In this document: positions 34,662 to 43,071 of the stretch, piece by piece
How the letters are laid out: each line of letters begins with the position of its first letter
Position numbering within the stretch: position 1 is the first letter of the stretch
Origin: Tamaricihabitans halophyticus
Lineage (GTDB): Bacteria > Actinomycetota > Actinomycetes > Mycobacteriales > Pseudonocardiaceae
Length of the DNA: 64,000 bases
Assembly (NCBI RefSeq): GCF_004340875.1
Contig: NZ_SLXQ01000001.1
Span: 1,116,001-1,180,000, forward strand
Reading direction: 5' to 3'
Program-made: the position numbers and the translations under genes
Notes under the pieces: generated by a model
What the model was told of the DNA's origin: nothing
What the model saw: only the letters and a program-made list of their open reading frames with translations
Databases searched by the model: none

Positions 34662-35531
34662 TCACAGACCGAAACGGGACCAGGCGGCGCGCTGTTCAAG
34701 TGCCGTTATCGCCGCGCCCAACCGCTCACCGGCAAATGTACCCATACCGCCGCCCGGCGCGAAGCCGAGCTTGGCGAGCAGCGGTCGCTTGGGTTCGGCG
34801 GTAACCACTTCGGCCTCCGGGAAACGGGTGGCGACCACCTCGCGCAGCGTGCCGAGCCCATCGAGCAGACCAAGCTCGAGCGCCCTTGCGCCGGTCCACA
34901 CTTCCCCGGTGAACAGCTGCTCGTCGGCGGCAAGCTGATCGCCCCGGCGCTCCCGCACCCAGTCCACGAACACCTCGTGCACCTGTGACTGCATCCCTTC
35001 CAGCCAGGCCACGTCCTCGGCCTTCTCCGGCTGGAACGGATCGAGCCGGTGCTTGTGCTCACCCGCGGTGTAGACCCTGCGCTCCACGCCGAGCCGGTCG
35101 ATCAGCCCGCTCAGCCCGAAGCTCGAGCTGATCACCCCGATCGAACCGACCATCGAACTGCGATGCGCGTAGATCTCGTCGGCCGCACATGCCAGGTAGT
35201 ACCCGCCGGAGGCGGCCAGGTCCTCGCAGAACGCGAGCACCGGCACCTGGCGTTTGCCGGCCAGCTGCCGGATGCGTTCGGCGATCATCGCGGACTGGGT
35301 TGCCGCCCCGCCCGGCGAGTTGATCGACAGCGCCACGGCAACCAGCCGGTCCCGGTCGAAGGCCGAGGTCAGCGCGGTTTCCACGGCGGCGAGGTTGACC
35401 ACACCGCGCGCCAGTGGAGACTGCGTCGGGGTGATCATGCCGTGCAGTTTGACCACGGCGACCACCGGAGCGTTGCCGCCCCGGTCACCGATCTTCGGCA
35501 GGCGGGCGGTGAGCTTCTCGGTAACGTTCAT
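34662..35531 (-). CDS. S49-family (SppA-like) peptidase
   Basis: 289 residues. One S49 domain: VAVVKLHGMITP, VALSINSPGGAATQSAMIAERI, and YAHRSSMVGSIGV with the catalytic Ser in GSIGV, then YTAGEHKHRLDPF with the catalytic Lys. No N-terminal membrane anchor, so it is a short, soluble or peripheral form. ATG 35531 is preferred; it lies 47 bp inside the C-terminus of the histidine kinase gene, a long coupling overlap. Signal-peptide or membrane-peptide clearance is the known role. Confidence 0.85.
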   Translation of the reverse strand: MNVTEKLTARLPKIGDRGGNAPVVAVVKLHGMITPTQSPLARGVVNLAAVETALTSAFDRDRLVAVALSINSPGGAATQSAMIAERIRQLAGKRQVPVLAFCEDLAASGGYYLACAADEIYAHRSSMVGSIGVISSSFGLSGLIDRLGVERRVYTAGEHKHRLDPFQPEKAEDVAWLEGMQSQVHEVFVDWVRERRGDQLAADEQLFTGEVWTGARALELGLLDGLGTLREVVATRFPEAEVVTAEPKRPLLAKLGFAPGGGMGTFAGERLGAAITALEQRAAWSRFGL

Positions 35532-36996
35532 GTTCGGTAACCCTAAATGCGCGGGACATGTCCGAGCGGGGACGGGCGTGCGCGGGCGCGCCAGTCGGCT
35601 GCTGGCCGTCCTGGCCGGCGGGCGGGGTTGCGCGCTGCGCGGTCGACACCGGCTGCCGCGCTCTCGGTGGTTGCGCGGGCTGGCCCGGTTGCCCTTGCGG
35701 AGTTGATTGCGCTGGCTGAGCCGATTGCGCTGGTTGTTCGGGGCTGGCCGGATCCACGTCCGCATCGGTTTTGGACTGCTCGTCCTCCACGTAGCCGGGC
35801 AGCTTTGGGCGCACCCCGCGCGCCCATTTCGGCACCCGCATGGTGACCTTCATGCCCGCGTCCGGCGCGGTTTCCACGGTCAGCGCGTACTCGTCGCCGA
35901 ACACCGAGCGCATCCGCTGGTTGATATTGCCGATCCCGACATGCGCGCCGGTCTTGTGGGAATCCCGCAGATCGGCGAACAGCCGGTCCGGATCCATCCC
36001 GATCCCGTCGTCCTCCACGATGATCAGCGCCTCGTTGCCGTTGTCCTGCGCGATCACGCTGACCGTGCCGCCGTTCGGCCGGCCGGCGATCCCGTGCCTT
36101 ACCGCGTTTTCCACCAACGGCTGAACCACAAGGAAGGGCACCACGACGGAGAGCACTTCCGGGGCGATCTTCAACCGCACCCCGAGTTTTCCGCTGAACC
36201 GCGCGGTTTCGATGGTCAGGTACCTGTCGATATTGCGCAGCTCGTCGGAGAGCGTGGTGAACATTCCGGAGCTGCGGAACGAGTACCTGGTGAAGTCGGC
36301 GAACTCCTGCAGCAGATCCCGTGCGTGCTCCGGATCGGTGCGGATCGTCCAGGAGATCGTGTTCAGCGCGTTGTACAGGAAGTGTGGGGAAATCTGCGCC
36401 CGCAGCGCCTTGATCTCGGCCTGGGCAAGCTGCTGTTTCGATTTGTCCAGCCTGGCCAGCTCGAGCTGGATGCAGACGAACCGTACCGCGCCGTCCACGA
36501 TCTTGGTGATCTTGCGTTTCGCGTTCCCGCCGGCGACCACCACCAGCACGCCTTCGGTCAGCCCGTCCACGATCAGCGGCGTGATCACGGCGATCCGCAT
36601 GGGGCAGGTCCCCCGGTGGTGGCAGGGCAGATCCTCGTGCTGCACCACTTCCCTGCGGTCGTTGTCGATCGCCTCGCTGATCGCGTCCTGCAGGTCCATG
36701 TAGTGCTCGTTGGCCTCGCCGTCCCAGGAAAGCAGCGTGCCCTGGGCGTCGGTGATCCCGACGGCCACGCATTTCAGCATGTCAAGCAGGTGCTGGCTGG
36801 CCCGATCGGCGCCGTCCAGGGTCAGCCCGTCCCGCAGGTCGGGCATGGCCATGGACATCCGCTGCAGCGCCTCGAGTACCGCTTCGTCGACACGGTTCGC
36901 CGAGCGCCGGGCGCGCTGCAACGCCCACACCAGTAGAACCACCACGACCAGCAGGATCGCGATGGCTCCGCCGAGGAGCACACGCTCGGTCACCAC
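35485..36996 (-). CDS. LytS-type sensor histidine kinase
   Basis: 503 residues. One N-terminal membrane helix (about 5-25), then a GAF/PAS-like sensor (about 65-185, with the Cys-rich HHRGTCPMRIAVITPL that could bind a cofactor or metal), the PF06580 kinase core with QISPHFLYNALNTISW, and HATPase with PLVENAVRHG and EDDGIGMDP. The last 90 residues form a Pro/Gln-rich tail, which overlaps the S49 gene start. GTG 36996 has GGAG 6 nt upstream. It signals to the LytTR regulator. Confidence 0.9.
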   Translation of the reverse strand: MVTERVLLGGAIAILLVVVVLLVWALQRARRSANRVDEAVLEALQRMSMAMPDLRDGLTLDGADRASQHLLDMLKCVAVGITDAQGTLLSWDGEANEHYMDLQDAISEAIDNDRREVVQHEDLPCHHRGTCPMRIAVITPLIVDGLTEGVLVVVAGGNAKRKITKIVDGAVRFVCIQLELARLDKSKQQLAQAEIKALRAQISPHFLYNALNTISWTIRTDPEHARDLLQEFADFTRYSFRSSGMFTTLSDELRNIDRYLTIETARFSGKLGVRLKIAPEVLSVVVPFLVVQPLVENAVRHGIAGRPNGGTVSVIAQDNGNEALIIVEDDGIGMDPDRLFADLRDSHKTGAHVGIGNINQRMRSVFGDEYALTVETAPDAGMKVTMRVPKWARGVRPKLPGYVEDEQSKTDADVDPASPEQPAQSAQPAQSTPQGQPGQPAQPPRARQPVSTAQRATPPAGQDGQQPTGAPAHARPRSDMSRAFRVTEHERYREAHRPPAEDR

Positions 36997-37116
36997 ACCA
37001 TGCTCCGTCCTCGCTACCCCAACCCGCAAGCGCGGGATGGCGATCATTTCACCCTGCGACCAGTATCCCGTACCCGGTTCACCGCCTGCGAAGATCCACT
37101 GTGGACCTAGCTGAGG

Positions 37117-37980
37117 CTATTTGATCAGCCGGGAAAGCCGCCGGTCAGCAAGGGGTTTACCACCGGTCTGGCAGGTCGCGCAGTACTGGAAGGCCTTATC
37201 CGCGAAGGAAACCTCACGCACCGTGTCAGCACATACCGGACAGGGCAGGCCGGTGCGCGCGTGCACCCGCAGCCCGGAGCGCTTCTCGCCCTTCAAGCGA
37301 GCCGCGTCCTGGCCAACCGATCGCCGCACCGCGTCGGTCAGGATCTCGTGCAGCGCCTCGTGCAGGCGATCCACCGCCTCCTCAGCCAGCTTGCCAGCGA
37401 CCGCGAAGGGCGAGAGCCGGGCAAGGTGCAGCACCTCGTCGGAGTACGCATTGCCCACGCCGGCTAGCACCGACTGGTCGGTGAGCAGCCATTTCAGCCG
37501 TTCCGTGCGACCCTGCAGCAGTACGCCCAAGCCGGCCCTGTCCACCGTCAGCGCATCAGGGCCGAGCCTGGCGATGCTGGCCACCTCGGTTGGATCGTGC
37601 ACCAGCCACACCGCGAGACCCTTCTTGGTGCCCGCCTCGGTGAGGTCGAAGCCAGGACCTTCCCCCGGTGGGCCGAGATGCATCCGCAGCGCGAGCGGAC
37701 CGCGCCCCTGTTTGGGCGGCGCCGCCGCGAGGGTGTCCGACCAGCGCAGCCATCCTGCTCTGGCCAGATGCACGATGAAGTGCAGGTCCGCGCAAACCAG
37801 GTCCAGATGCTTGCCATGCCGCGAAACAGCGGTCACCTCACGACCGTGCAACTCTGTCCACTGCGGACTGTAGGTCTTCAGCACGCTGAGCGAGGCGATA
37901 TCCACCCTGGCCACCGTCCGGCCGATCGCGTGCGTGCGCAGGTGATGCGCGAGCGCTTCGACTTCTGGGAGTTCCGGCAC
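37117..37980 (-). CDS. Fpg/Nei-family DNA glycosylase
   Basis: 287 residues. PELPEVE start with Pro2 (Schiff-base nucleophile) and Glu3, then Lys in HGKHLDL, and H2TH domain with LTDQSVLAGVGNAYSDEVL. The C-terminal zinc finger reads CPVC...CATC. It excises oxidised bases. The GTG start gives Pro2 after Met removal. Closest to actinobacterial Nei2/Fpg paralogs, so 8-oxoG versus pyrimidine preference is open. Confidence 0.95.
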   Translation of the reverse strand: MPELPEVEALAHHLRTHAIGRTVARVDIASLSVLKTYSPQWTELHGREVTAVSRHGKHLDLVCADLHFIVHLARAGWLRWSDTLAAAPPKQGRGPLALRMHLGPPGEGPGFDLTEAGTKKGLAVWLVHDPTEVASIARLGPDALTVDRAGLGVLLQGRTERLKWLLTDQSVLAGVGNAYSDEVLHLARLSPFAVAGKLAEEAVDRLHEALHEILTDAVRRSVGQDAARLKGEKRSGLRVHARTGLPCPVCADTVREVSFADKAFQYCATCQTGGKPLADRRLSRLIK

Positions 37981-38007
37981 TCGTCCAGTGTGCCCCGTTC
38001 AGCCAGG

Positions 38008-38445
38008 TCAATCTACTGGTTGCAGCGGACCCTCGAAATCAGGCAGCGAATGCTTCTCGATACTGCGTGCGATCCGGCTCATCTCGCCACGCACGTAGAA
38101 CAGCCCGCGCACGGTGCCGACCCAGCGCTCCGCCGGCAGTTCGCCGCTGTCCCCCTCGGTTTCCGCGACGACCGTCCACGGCCGCCGCCATGCCCAGCGC
38201 AGCGGGAAGAACAGCACCAGCAGTAACAGGCCCCAGAACACCCAGGCCGGCACTTGCACACCGCCGGGGGTCCACAGCAACAACACCACGCCAAGCAGCA
38301 CGATCAGACAGAGCATGAACACGCCGGGCGTGTACCGCGCGGCGAGATCGTGCTCGAAATCGTTGGCGGTAACCGGCTCGGCCCACTCCATCTGGCCACG
38401 TACATTCCACTCACGACCGTCCGCACCCGTTACGGCCCGGTTCAT
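38008..38445 (-). CDS. Conserved actinobacterial two-helix membrane protein
   Basis: 145 residues. An N-terminal soluble part (TGADGREWNVRGQMEWAEPV) precedes two membrane helices (about 42-58 and 66-83) and a conserved tail (RRPWTVVAETEGDSGELPAERWVGTVRGLFYVRGEMSRIARSI). I know it only as a conserved family of unknown function. ATG 38445 has GGAGG 5 nt upstream; the codon before it is TTG. Confidence 0.8.
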   Translation of the reverse strand: MNRAVTGADGREWNVRGQMEWAEPVTANDFEHDLAARYTPGVFMLCLIVLLGVVLLLWTPGGVQVPAWVFWGLLLLVLFFPLRWAWRRPWTVVAETEGDSGELPAERWVGTVRGLFYVRGEMSRIARSIEKHSLPDFEGPLQPVD

Positions 38446-38562
38446 CAACGCCTCCAGTCACCGCGTTTTCGCCTCACCGAGTGCACAACCCGCCTGCGCG
38501 GACGGCCACTGCGCGTGCCCCGCAACGGTACCGTGCCGGCCACGCCGCATGCGAGCGTGGAT

Positions 38563-40152
38563 TTACCGTGGCAAGCAGTCAACCGGTGGATACCACTCCC
38601 ATGGCTGGCCCGGGTACCACGGTGGAGGGAGACACGGCGGACGAGGCGGCGGGTTTATTACCGTCGGTGATGTTGGCGTCGTTGGCGTGGTCGTCGCTGG
38701 CGGCTCGCTGGTGCTCGGCGGCTCGCTACTGGGTGGCTCGATACTGGGAAAGTCAGTACTGGGCAGCTCACTGCTGGGTACCTCGGAGCTGGGTAGTTCT
38801 GAACTGGGTAGTTCCGGGCTCGGTTCGGACAATGTGCTGGACAACGTTGATCTGCTCGACTCGACCGAATCATCCAATGGCGTATCGAGTCGCGCATCCG
38901 GCCGCTCGCCCTGCCCATCGGGTTCGGCCGGCGCCTGCTGCGCACCCGAAGGCACTGGCGGCCGCGCCGATTCCGATTGCTCCCGCTCGGCCGACGACCC
39001 GGATGGCTCCGGCGGTTCGGCAGGCGGTGGCGAAATCGGCCGAGTCTCCGTCGGCGGCCGCACGGCGTCACCAGAAGGTGGCCCTGGCGTCGTGGTGACC
39101 ACGGTGAGCCGATCGGTCGGACTGCCCGGTAGCTGAAACGCGGTGTTCGAGCCGTCGTCGGTAAACGGAACCGCGCTGAGCCCCACGGCACCAACCACCG
39201 CGCCCGAGGCCAGCGCCATCCCGACCTTCATCCTGGCGCCGGCGAACGCGCCATGCACGAGCGCACCAAAACCGGACGAAGCGCCCGCCTGCTGCACCGC
39301 GAGCGCACCCAACGCGGCCGGCACCAGCAGCGCGCCCGCATGCGCGCGCAGCGCGAAACACACATCGCGCAGCTCGTCATGGCTGCTCTGGCAGGTGACA
39401 CAGCTCGCGAGATGCTCCCGCACCCTGCGTTCCTCCCCGCCACGCAACGTTCCCGCCGTATAAGCGCCCAGCTTGGCCACGGTGGACCGGCAGTCGTGCG
39501 GACCAGCGTGCCGCGAAAGGTGCGCCTGCAGGTACGCGGCCCGCAAACCCTGCCGCGCCCGCCTGGCCAACGCTGCCGTCGCATTCACCGAAAGGCCGAA
39601 CCGGGAGGCGACCACGGCCGGGCGCTCGCCCTCCACCTCCACATGCCACAACACGCTGCGCCAACGTTCCGGCAAGCTGGTGAACGCGGTAGTGATCAGC
39701 TTCTGCTCGGCACTGCGACCGGACGTATCGCCGCCGACACCGACCCGTCTGCTCAACTCGTCATCGGTGACCGGCACATCCCTGCGCTGCAACCACCACT
39801 CCGCGGCCACCCGCCGCGCGACCGTCAACAGATAGGCGCGGACATGTTCCGTCGGACCCGAACCCCTGCGCAAGGCCTGTAGCACCCGAAAGAACGTTTC
39901 CGCGGTGAGATCCTCAGCCTCGGCCCGGTCCGTGGTCAGACTGCCCGCGAACCGCCGCACCGCGTCCGCGTGCTGCGCGAACAACTCGCCGTACGCGGCA
40001 TCGTGACCAGCCCGGATCCTGCGCAATAAGGCGGTGTCGTCGCCGGCGGCACGCTGTCGACCGAGCAACCTGCGCCCAAGGTGGCCAGCACGTCCCCCAT
40101 GGTCGTCCACCCCAGGCACCTCCACATTCGACCCGTAGTCCAGCCGAGCCAC
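38563..40152 (-). CDS. ECF sigma factor fused to a membrane zinc anti-sigma domain
   Basis: 529 residues. Region 2 (about 46-112: YGELFAQHADAVRRFAGSLTTDRAEAEDLTAETFFRVLQ) and region 4 (about 150-205) are followed by an anti-sigma ZAS segment with H247-x3-C251-x2-C254 and a membrane helix (about 309-328). The 185-residue tail is Ser/Pro/Glu-rich with PSSEL-like repeats and ends with a Trp/Pro/Cys-rich stretch. Sigma and anti-sigma are normally separate; such fusions are known (ECF52/53-like groups). Release by proteolysis is likely but not shown. GTG start at 40152. Confidence 0.9.
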   Translation of the reverse strand: MARLDYGSNVEVPGVDDHGGRAGHLGRRLLGRQRAAGDDTALLRRIRAGHDAAYGELFAQHADAVRRFAGSLTTDRAEAEDLTAETFFRVLQALRRGSGPTEHVRAYLLTVARRVAAEWWLQRRDVPVTDDELSRRVGVGGDTSGRSAEQKLITTAFTSLPERWRSVLWHVEVEGERPAVVASRFGLSVNATAALARRARQGLRAAYLQAHLSRHAGPHDCRSTVAKLGAYTAGTLRGGEERRVREHLASCVTCQSSHDELRDVCFALRAHAGALLVPAALGALAVQQAGASSGFGALVHGAFAGARMKVGMALASGAVVGAVGLSAVPFTDDGSNTAFQLPGSPTDRLTVVTTTPGPPSGDAVRPPTETRPISPPPAEPPEPSGSSAEREQSESARPPVPSGAQQAPAEPDGQGERPDARLDTPLDDSVESSRSTLSSTLSEPSPELPSSELPSSEVPSSELPSTDFPSIEPPSSEPPSTSEPPATTTPTTPTSPTVINPPPRPPCLPPPWYPGQPWEWYPPVDCLPR

Positions 40153-40299
40153 GCCGTCCCACCCTGCGTCAAGCGGATGAACTGCACGTTTCGCGCGGCT
40201 TGCGAGACCGAGTCACACCCTACGGAGCCCCGTGCCAGCTCGTCACCCCAACGGTATAGACTTCCCCGCAAGACGCCAATCCACGATTGGGTTGTGCGT

Positions 40300-40372
40300 G
40301 CGGACGTAGCGCAGCTGGTAGCGCATCACCTTGCCAAGGTGAGGGTCGCGGGTTCGAGTCCCGTCGTCCGCT
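40300..40372 (+). tRNA. tRNA-Gly (GCC)
   Basis: A 73-nt cloverleaf. Acceptor stem GCGGACG pairs with CGTCCGC at the 3' end, anticodon stem TCACC/GGTGA encloses TTGCCAA (anticodon GCC), and the T arm has GGTTCGAGTCC. CC follows; the final A of CCA is not encoded. Located between the sigma-fusion gene (divergent) and the lipoprotein gene. Confidence 0.95.
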
Positions 40373-40429
40373 CCGAGATCGATGACGTGTGCTCACGGGG
40401 TGCGTTCGCCCTATCTCTCCGCAATGAGA

Positions 40430-40450
40430 TTGGGGGAGTGACTCCCCCAA
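40430..40450. terminator. Palindromic hairpin after tRNA-Gly
   Basis: TTGGGGGAGT and ACTCCCCCAA are perfect complements separated by one base. It is 57 bp past the tRNA and followed by ACCCCCT. Likely terminator, or a genomic repeat. Confidence 0.6.
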
Positions 40451-40480
40451 ACCCCCTACGGCGCGAATCGTCGCGTTCGC

Positions 40481-40646
40481 GACATGGTCACCTTACGTCA
40501 TGTACCGGGCTCGCTCGCCGCTTCGCGGCTCGCATTGTGCGGAGGCGTGTTTGTTGCGTTGGCGATGTGGTCGCCTTGCGTCGTGTGCGGGGCTTGCTCG
40601 CCGCTTTGCGGCTTGCTTCGTGCAGGTGCGTGCGGGTTTGTGGCGG
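40481..40646. repeat. 83-bp diverged tandem duplication
   Basis: 40481-40563 and 40564-40646 align without gaps. For example, the second copy has GGGCTTGCTCGCCGCTTTGC where the first has GGGCTCGCTCGCCGCTTCGC. Most differences are transitions. The region lies between tRNA-Gly and the lipoprotein gene end; no convincing gene is present. Confidence 0.8.
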
Positions 40647-40651
40647 CGGGA

Positions 40652-41866
40652 CTAGTTGGGGTTTAGGGCGGGGTAGATCTGCCAGGCGCTCAGGGGGGTG
40701 TCCTGGCTGATGCCGAAGCCGTTGCCGACCGCGCGCATGGGGACGGGAAGGTCCTCGCCCTGCTGCTCGCCGGTACCCAGGTCAAAGACCCGGCCGGCCC
40801 CGTCAGCCGCCGCGCCGTAGACGTGGGTATCGGTGGCACCGGTGACCGTGCCATCCGGGCCAAGGGCTTTGCGGACCTTGTCCAGCGGCACCTGAGCCCC
40901 CGTGCTCGGATCCAGACCAAACGGGGCGTACGGCTTACCGTCGCGCTCCGCGAGCCCGCAAACGGCCAGCCGATCGCCCTGGCCCACACAGCCGCCACCA
41001 ACCGGGCGCACCTCGCGCACCTCGCCGGTCCCGATATCCACCACCACGCTGAACGACTCCGCCGAGGCGAACACCGCGGTCTGCTGGTTCGCATACACCA
41101 GGCGCGTTTCACTGGTCGACCAATCGTGGTTACCCACAGTGCGCGGGAGCGTCCAGCGCGGCTCCCCCGTCTCCGCGTCCAACGCCGCATACCGCGCGTT
41201 CGGTACCGCACGCTTGCCGAGCACCACCTCATCGGTTGCCCCGGCCGCGCCGAAATCGGGTTCCCGCCAGATCGTTTCGCCAGTCGTCGAATCCAGCATC
41301 ACCGAGGCGTAGGAAACCTCCGCGACCGCGTCGTACACCCGAACCGCGACACCCGCCGAGCTCGCCGCCACCACCAGCGAGGCCGCGGCCGTGGCATCCT
41401 TCGGCACATTCCCGTCCAGCTCGCCCTGCCACCAGGGCTCGCCAGTCGAACCGCGCAGCGCGGCCACCCCGACCTTGTTCTTCGGATCCGACCAGCCGGT
41501 AAACACCACAGGCTCGTTGCGGCCAAGCAGCACCGGACTGGAACCAGGCACCGGTGGCGCGAAACCGTCCACCCCGCGCCGCTCCTCGAGTTCACTCGAC
41601 CGCCACAAACCGCGGCCGTTACGGCCATCTACCGCGCGAACCCCGTCAATATCCGAGCTGAACACCACATCGCCGACCACATCGGCCCTGCCCGTACCGC
41701 GCAACGTGGGGTACTCGGTGAACCGCACCGGGTCCTGCGCGAGCGTCCACTGTGCACGAAAGTCTGTCTGCTGGGCCGCGACGGTGTCCTGCTCGGGCGC
41801 GGAACAACCGGCGACGATGAGCAACGAAGCCACCGCCGCGCACGTAGCTGCCGGTTTACCGAGCAT
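40652..41866 (-). CDS. Lipoprotein with PQQ-type beta-propeller
   Basis: 404 residues. A lipobox at VAGC (Cys near 19) after a short hydrophobic region; then repeated blades: FSSDIDGVRAVDGRNGRGLWRSSE, ALRGSTGEPWWQGELDG, MLDSTTGETIWREPD and ALDAETGEPRWTLP. This resembles BamB-like or quinoprotein-type propellers, exported and anchored. No dehydrogenase catalytic residues were noted, so a sensor or scaffold role is more likely. ATG 41866 has GGGGGAAAG just upstream. Divergent from the methyltransferase. Confidence 0.88.
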   Translation of the reverse strand: MLGKPAATCAAVASLLIVAGCSAPEQDTVAAQQTDFRAQWTLAQDPVRFTEYPTLRGTGRADVVGDVVFSSDIDGVRAVDGRNGRGLWRSSELEERRGVDGFAPPVPGSSPVLLGRNEPVVFTGWSDPKNKVGVAALRGSTGEPWWQGELDGNVPKDATAAASLVVAASSAGVAVRVYDAVAEVSYASVMLDSTTGETIWREPDFGAAGATDEVVLGKRAVPNARYAALDAETGEPRWTLPRTVGNHDWSTSETRLVYANQQTAVFASAESFSVVVDIGTGEVREVRPVGGGCVGQGDRLAVCGLAERDGKPYAPFGLDPSTGAQVPLDKVRKALGPDGTVTGATDTHVYGAAADGAGRVFDLGTGEQQGEDLPVPMRAVGNGFGISQDTPLSAWQIYPALNPN

Positions 41867-41957
41867 CTTTCCCCCGTGGGAGCGACTTTCCATCCGTTTG
41901 CCGCACAGTACCCCTGGCGCCACTCGTGCCGAACGGCGACTAGTGGTAAGTAGAGGT

Positions 41958-43055
41958 ATGGGCGAGGACCGGTTGCGCACGACCTGGGAAAAACTGGGCG
42001 AAACCGACCCGCTGTGGGCGGTGCTCTCACATCCGCAGCGTCGCGGTGGCCGGTGGCAGCCCGAAGAGTTCTTCGCGCACGGCCAAGACACGATAAAGCG
42101 GACGGTCGCCGCGCTGGCCGAACGCGGACTGCGGCTCGGCCAGCGCGTACTCGACTTCGGCTGCGGCGTCGGCCGGTTGAGCAACGCACTCACCGCCTAC
42201 GCCGAGGAAGTCACCGGCGTGGACATCGCCGAATCCATGATCGAACTCGCGAAGGAGTACAACCAGCACGGTGACCGGATACGCTTCGTGCACTATCCCG
42301 GCGGCGCCCTCCCCTTCCCGGACGCCAGCTTCGACAGCGCGATCAGTTTGCTTGTGCTGCAACACGCACCACCGGAAACCCAGCTTGCCGCACTACTCGA
42401 ACTACGCAGGGTTGTTCGACCAGGCGGCGTGATCCTCGTGCAGATCCCCGGCCTGCCAAGCTCACCAGCCGAACTATCCGAAGACGCCTATATCGCGCGG
42501 CTGAGTCCCAAGCTGGTGCCCGAACAACTCGAGACCGGGCAGTCCCAGCTGCTACGCATCGCGGTCACCAACGACGGCGAGCACTCGTGGCGGACCGGCC
42601 ACCGGATCCGGCTGGGCAACCACTGGATGGCCAACGACCGGATGTTGATCGAGGACGATGGTCGAGCCGATCTGCCAACCGCACTGGCCGGCGGGACAAC
42701 GGCGGAGGTGGAGCTGCTGGTGACCGCGCCAGTCGAACCAGGTGACTATCAACTCGAACTCGATCTGGTGCGCGAGGACGTCTGCTGGTTCGCGAACAAA
42801 GGCTCCCCAACGCTGCGCTTACCCGTTCGAGTGACGGAACAATCCGCTCGCTCGCCTGCACCGGCGCCACCACCGCCTGAGCCGGCCGTCGCGGATGAGT
42901 CCGGAATCGAGATGCACGGGCTGCGCACCGAGCTCGTCCGCGAACTGTTCAACCACTGTGACTGCCACGTCGTTGATGCCGTACCGGACCGGCTGGCCGG
43001 CGAAGAATGGGACAGCTACACCTACTACGTGCGGCGCGGACATGCCCGGCTGTAG
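41958..43055 (+). CDS. SAM-dependent methyltransferase with Ig-like C-terminal domain
   Basis: 365 residues. Class I methyltransferase (about 20-175) with VLDFGCGVGRLSNAL and GVDIAESMIELAKEYN, then SLLVLQHAP. The C-terminal part (about 195-290: RIAVTNDGEHSWRTG...VTAPVEPGDYQLELDLV) is a beta-sandwich like those found with Wzt-type carbohydrate-binding or NEW3 domains. This combination suggests methylation of a glycan or sugar-linked substrate. A Pro-rich linker precedes the last 60 residues. ATG 41958; the longer upstream frame opposes the lipoprotein gene and is rejected. Confidence 0.85.
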   Translation: MGEDRLRTTWEKLGETDPLWAVLSHPQRRGGRWQPEEFFAHGQDTIKRTVAALAERGLRLGQRVLDFGCGVGRLSNALTAYAEEVTGVDIAESMIELAKEYNQHGDRIRFVHYPGGALPFPDASFDSAISLLVLQHAPPETQLAALLELRRVVRPGGVILVQIPGLPSSPAELSEDAYIARLSPKLVPEQLETGQSQLLRIAVTNDGEHSWRTGHRIRLGNHWMANDRMLIEDDGRADLPTALAGGTTAEVELLVTAPVEPGDYQLELDLVREDVCWFANKGSPTLRLPVRVTEQSARSPAPAPPPPEPAVADESGIEMHGLRTELVRELFNHCDCHVVDAVPDRLAGEEWDSYTYYVRRGHARL

Positions 43056-43071
43056 TGACCGCCACCTCCAT

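Noticed and set aside
41391-41957. N-terminal extension of the methyltransferase frame.
   Set aside because: It lies wholly over the divergent lipoprotein gene and shows no domain; ATG 41958 begins the family-like N-terminus.
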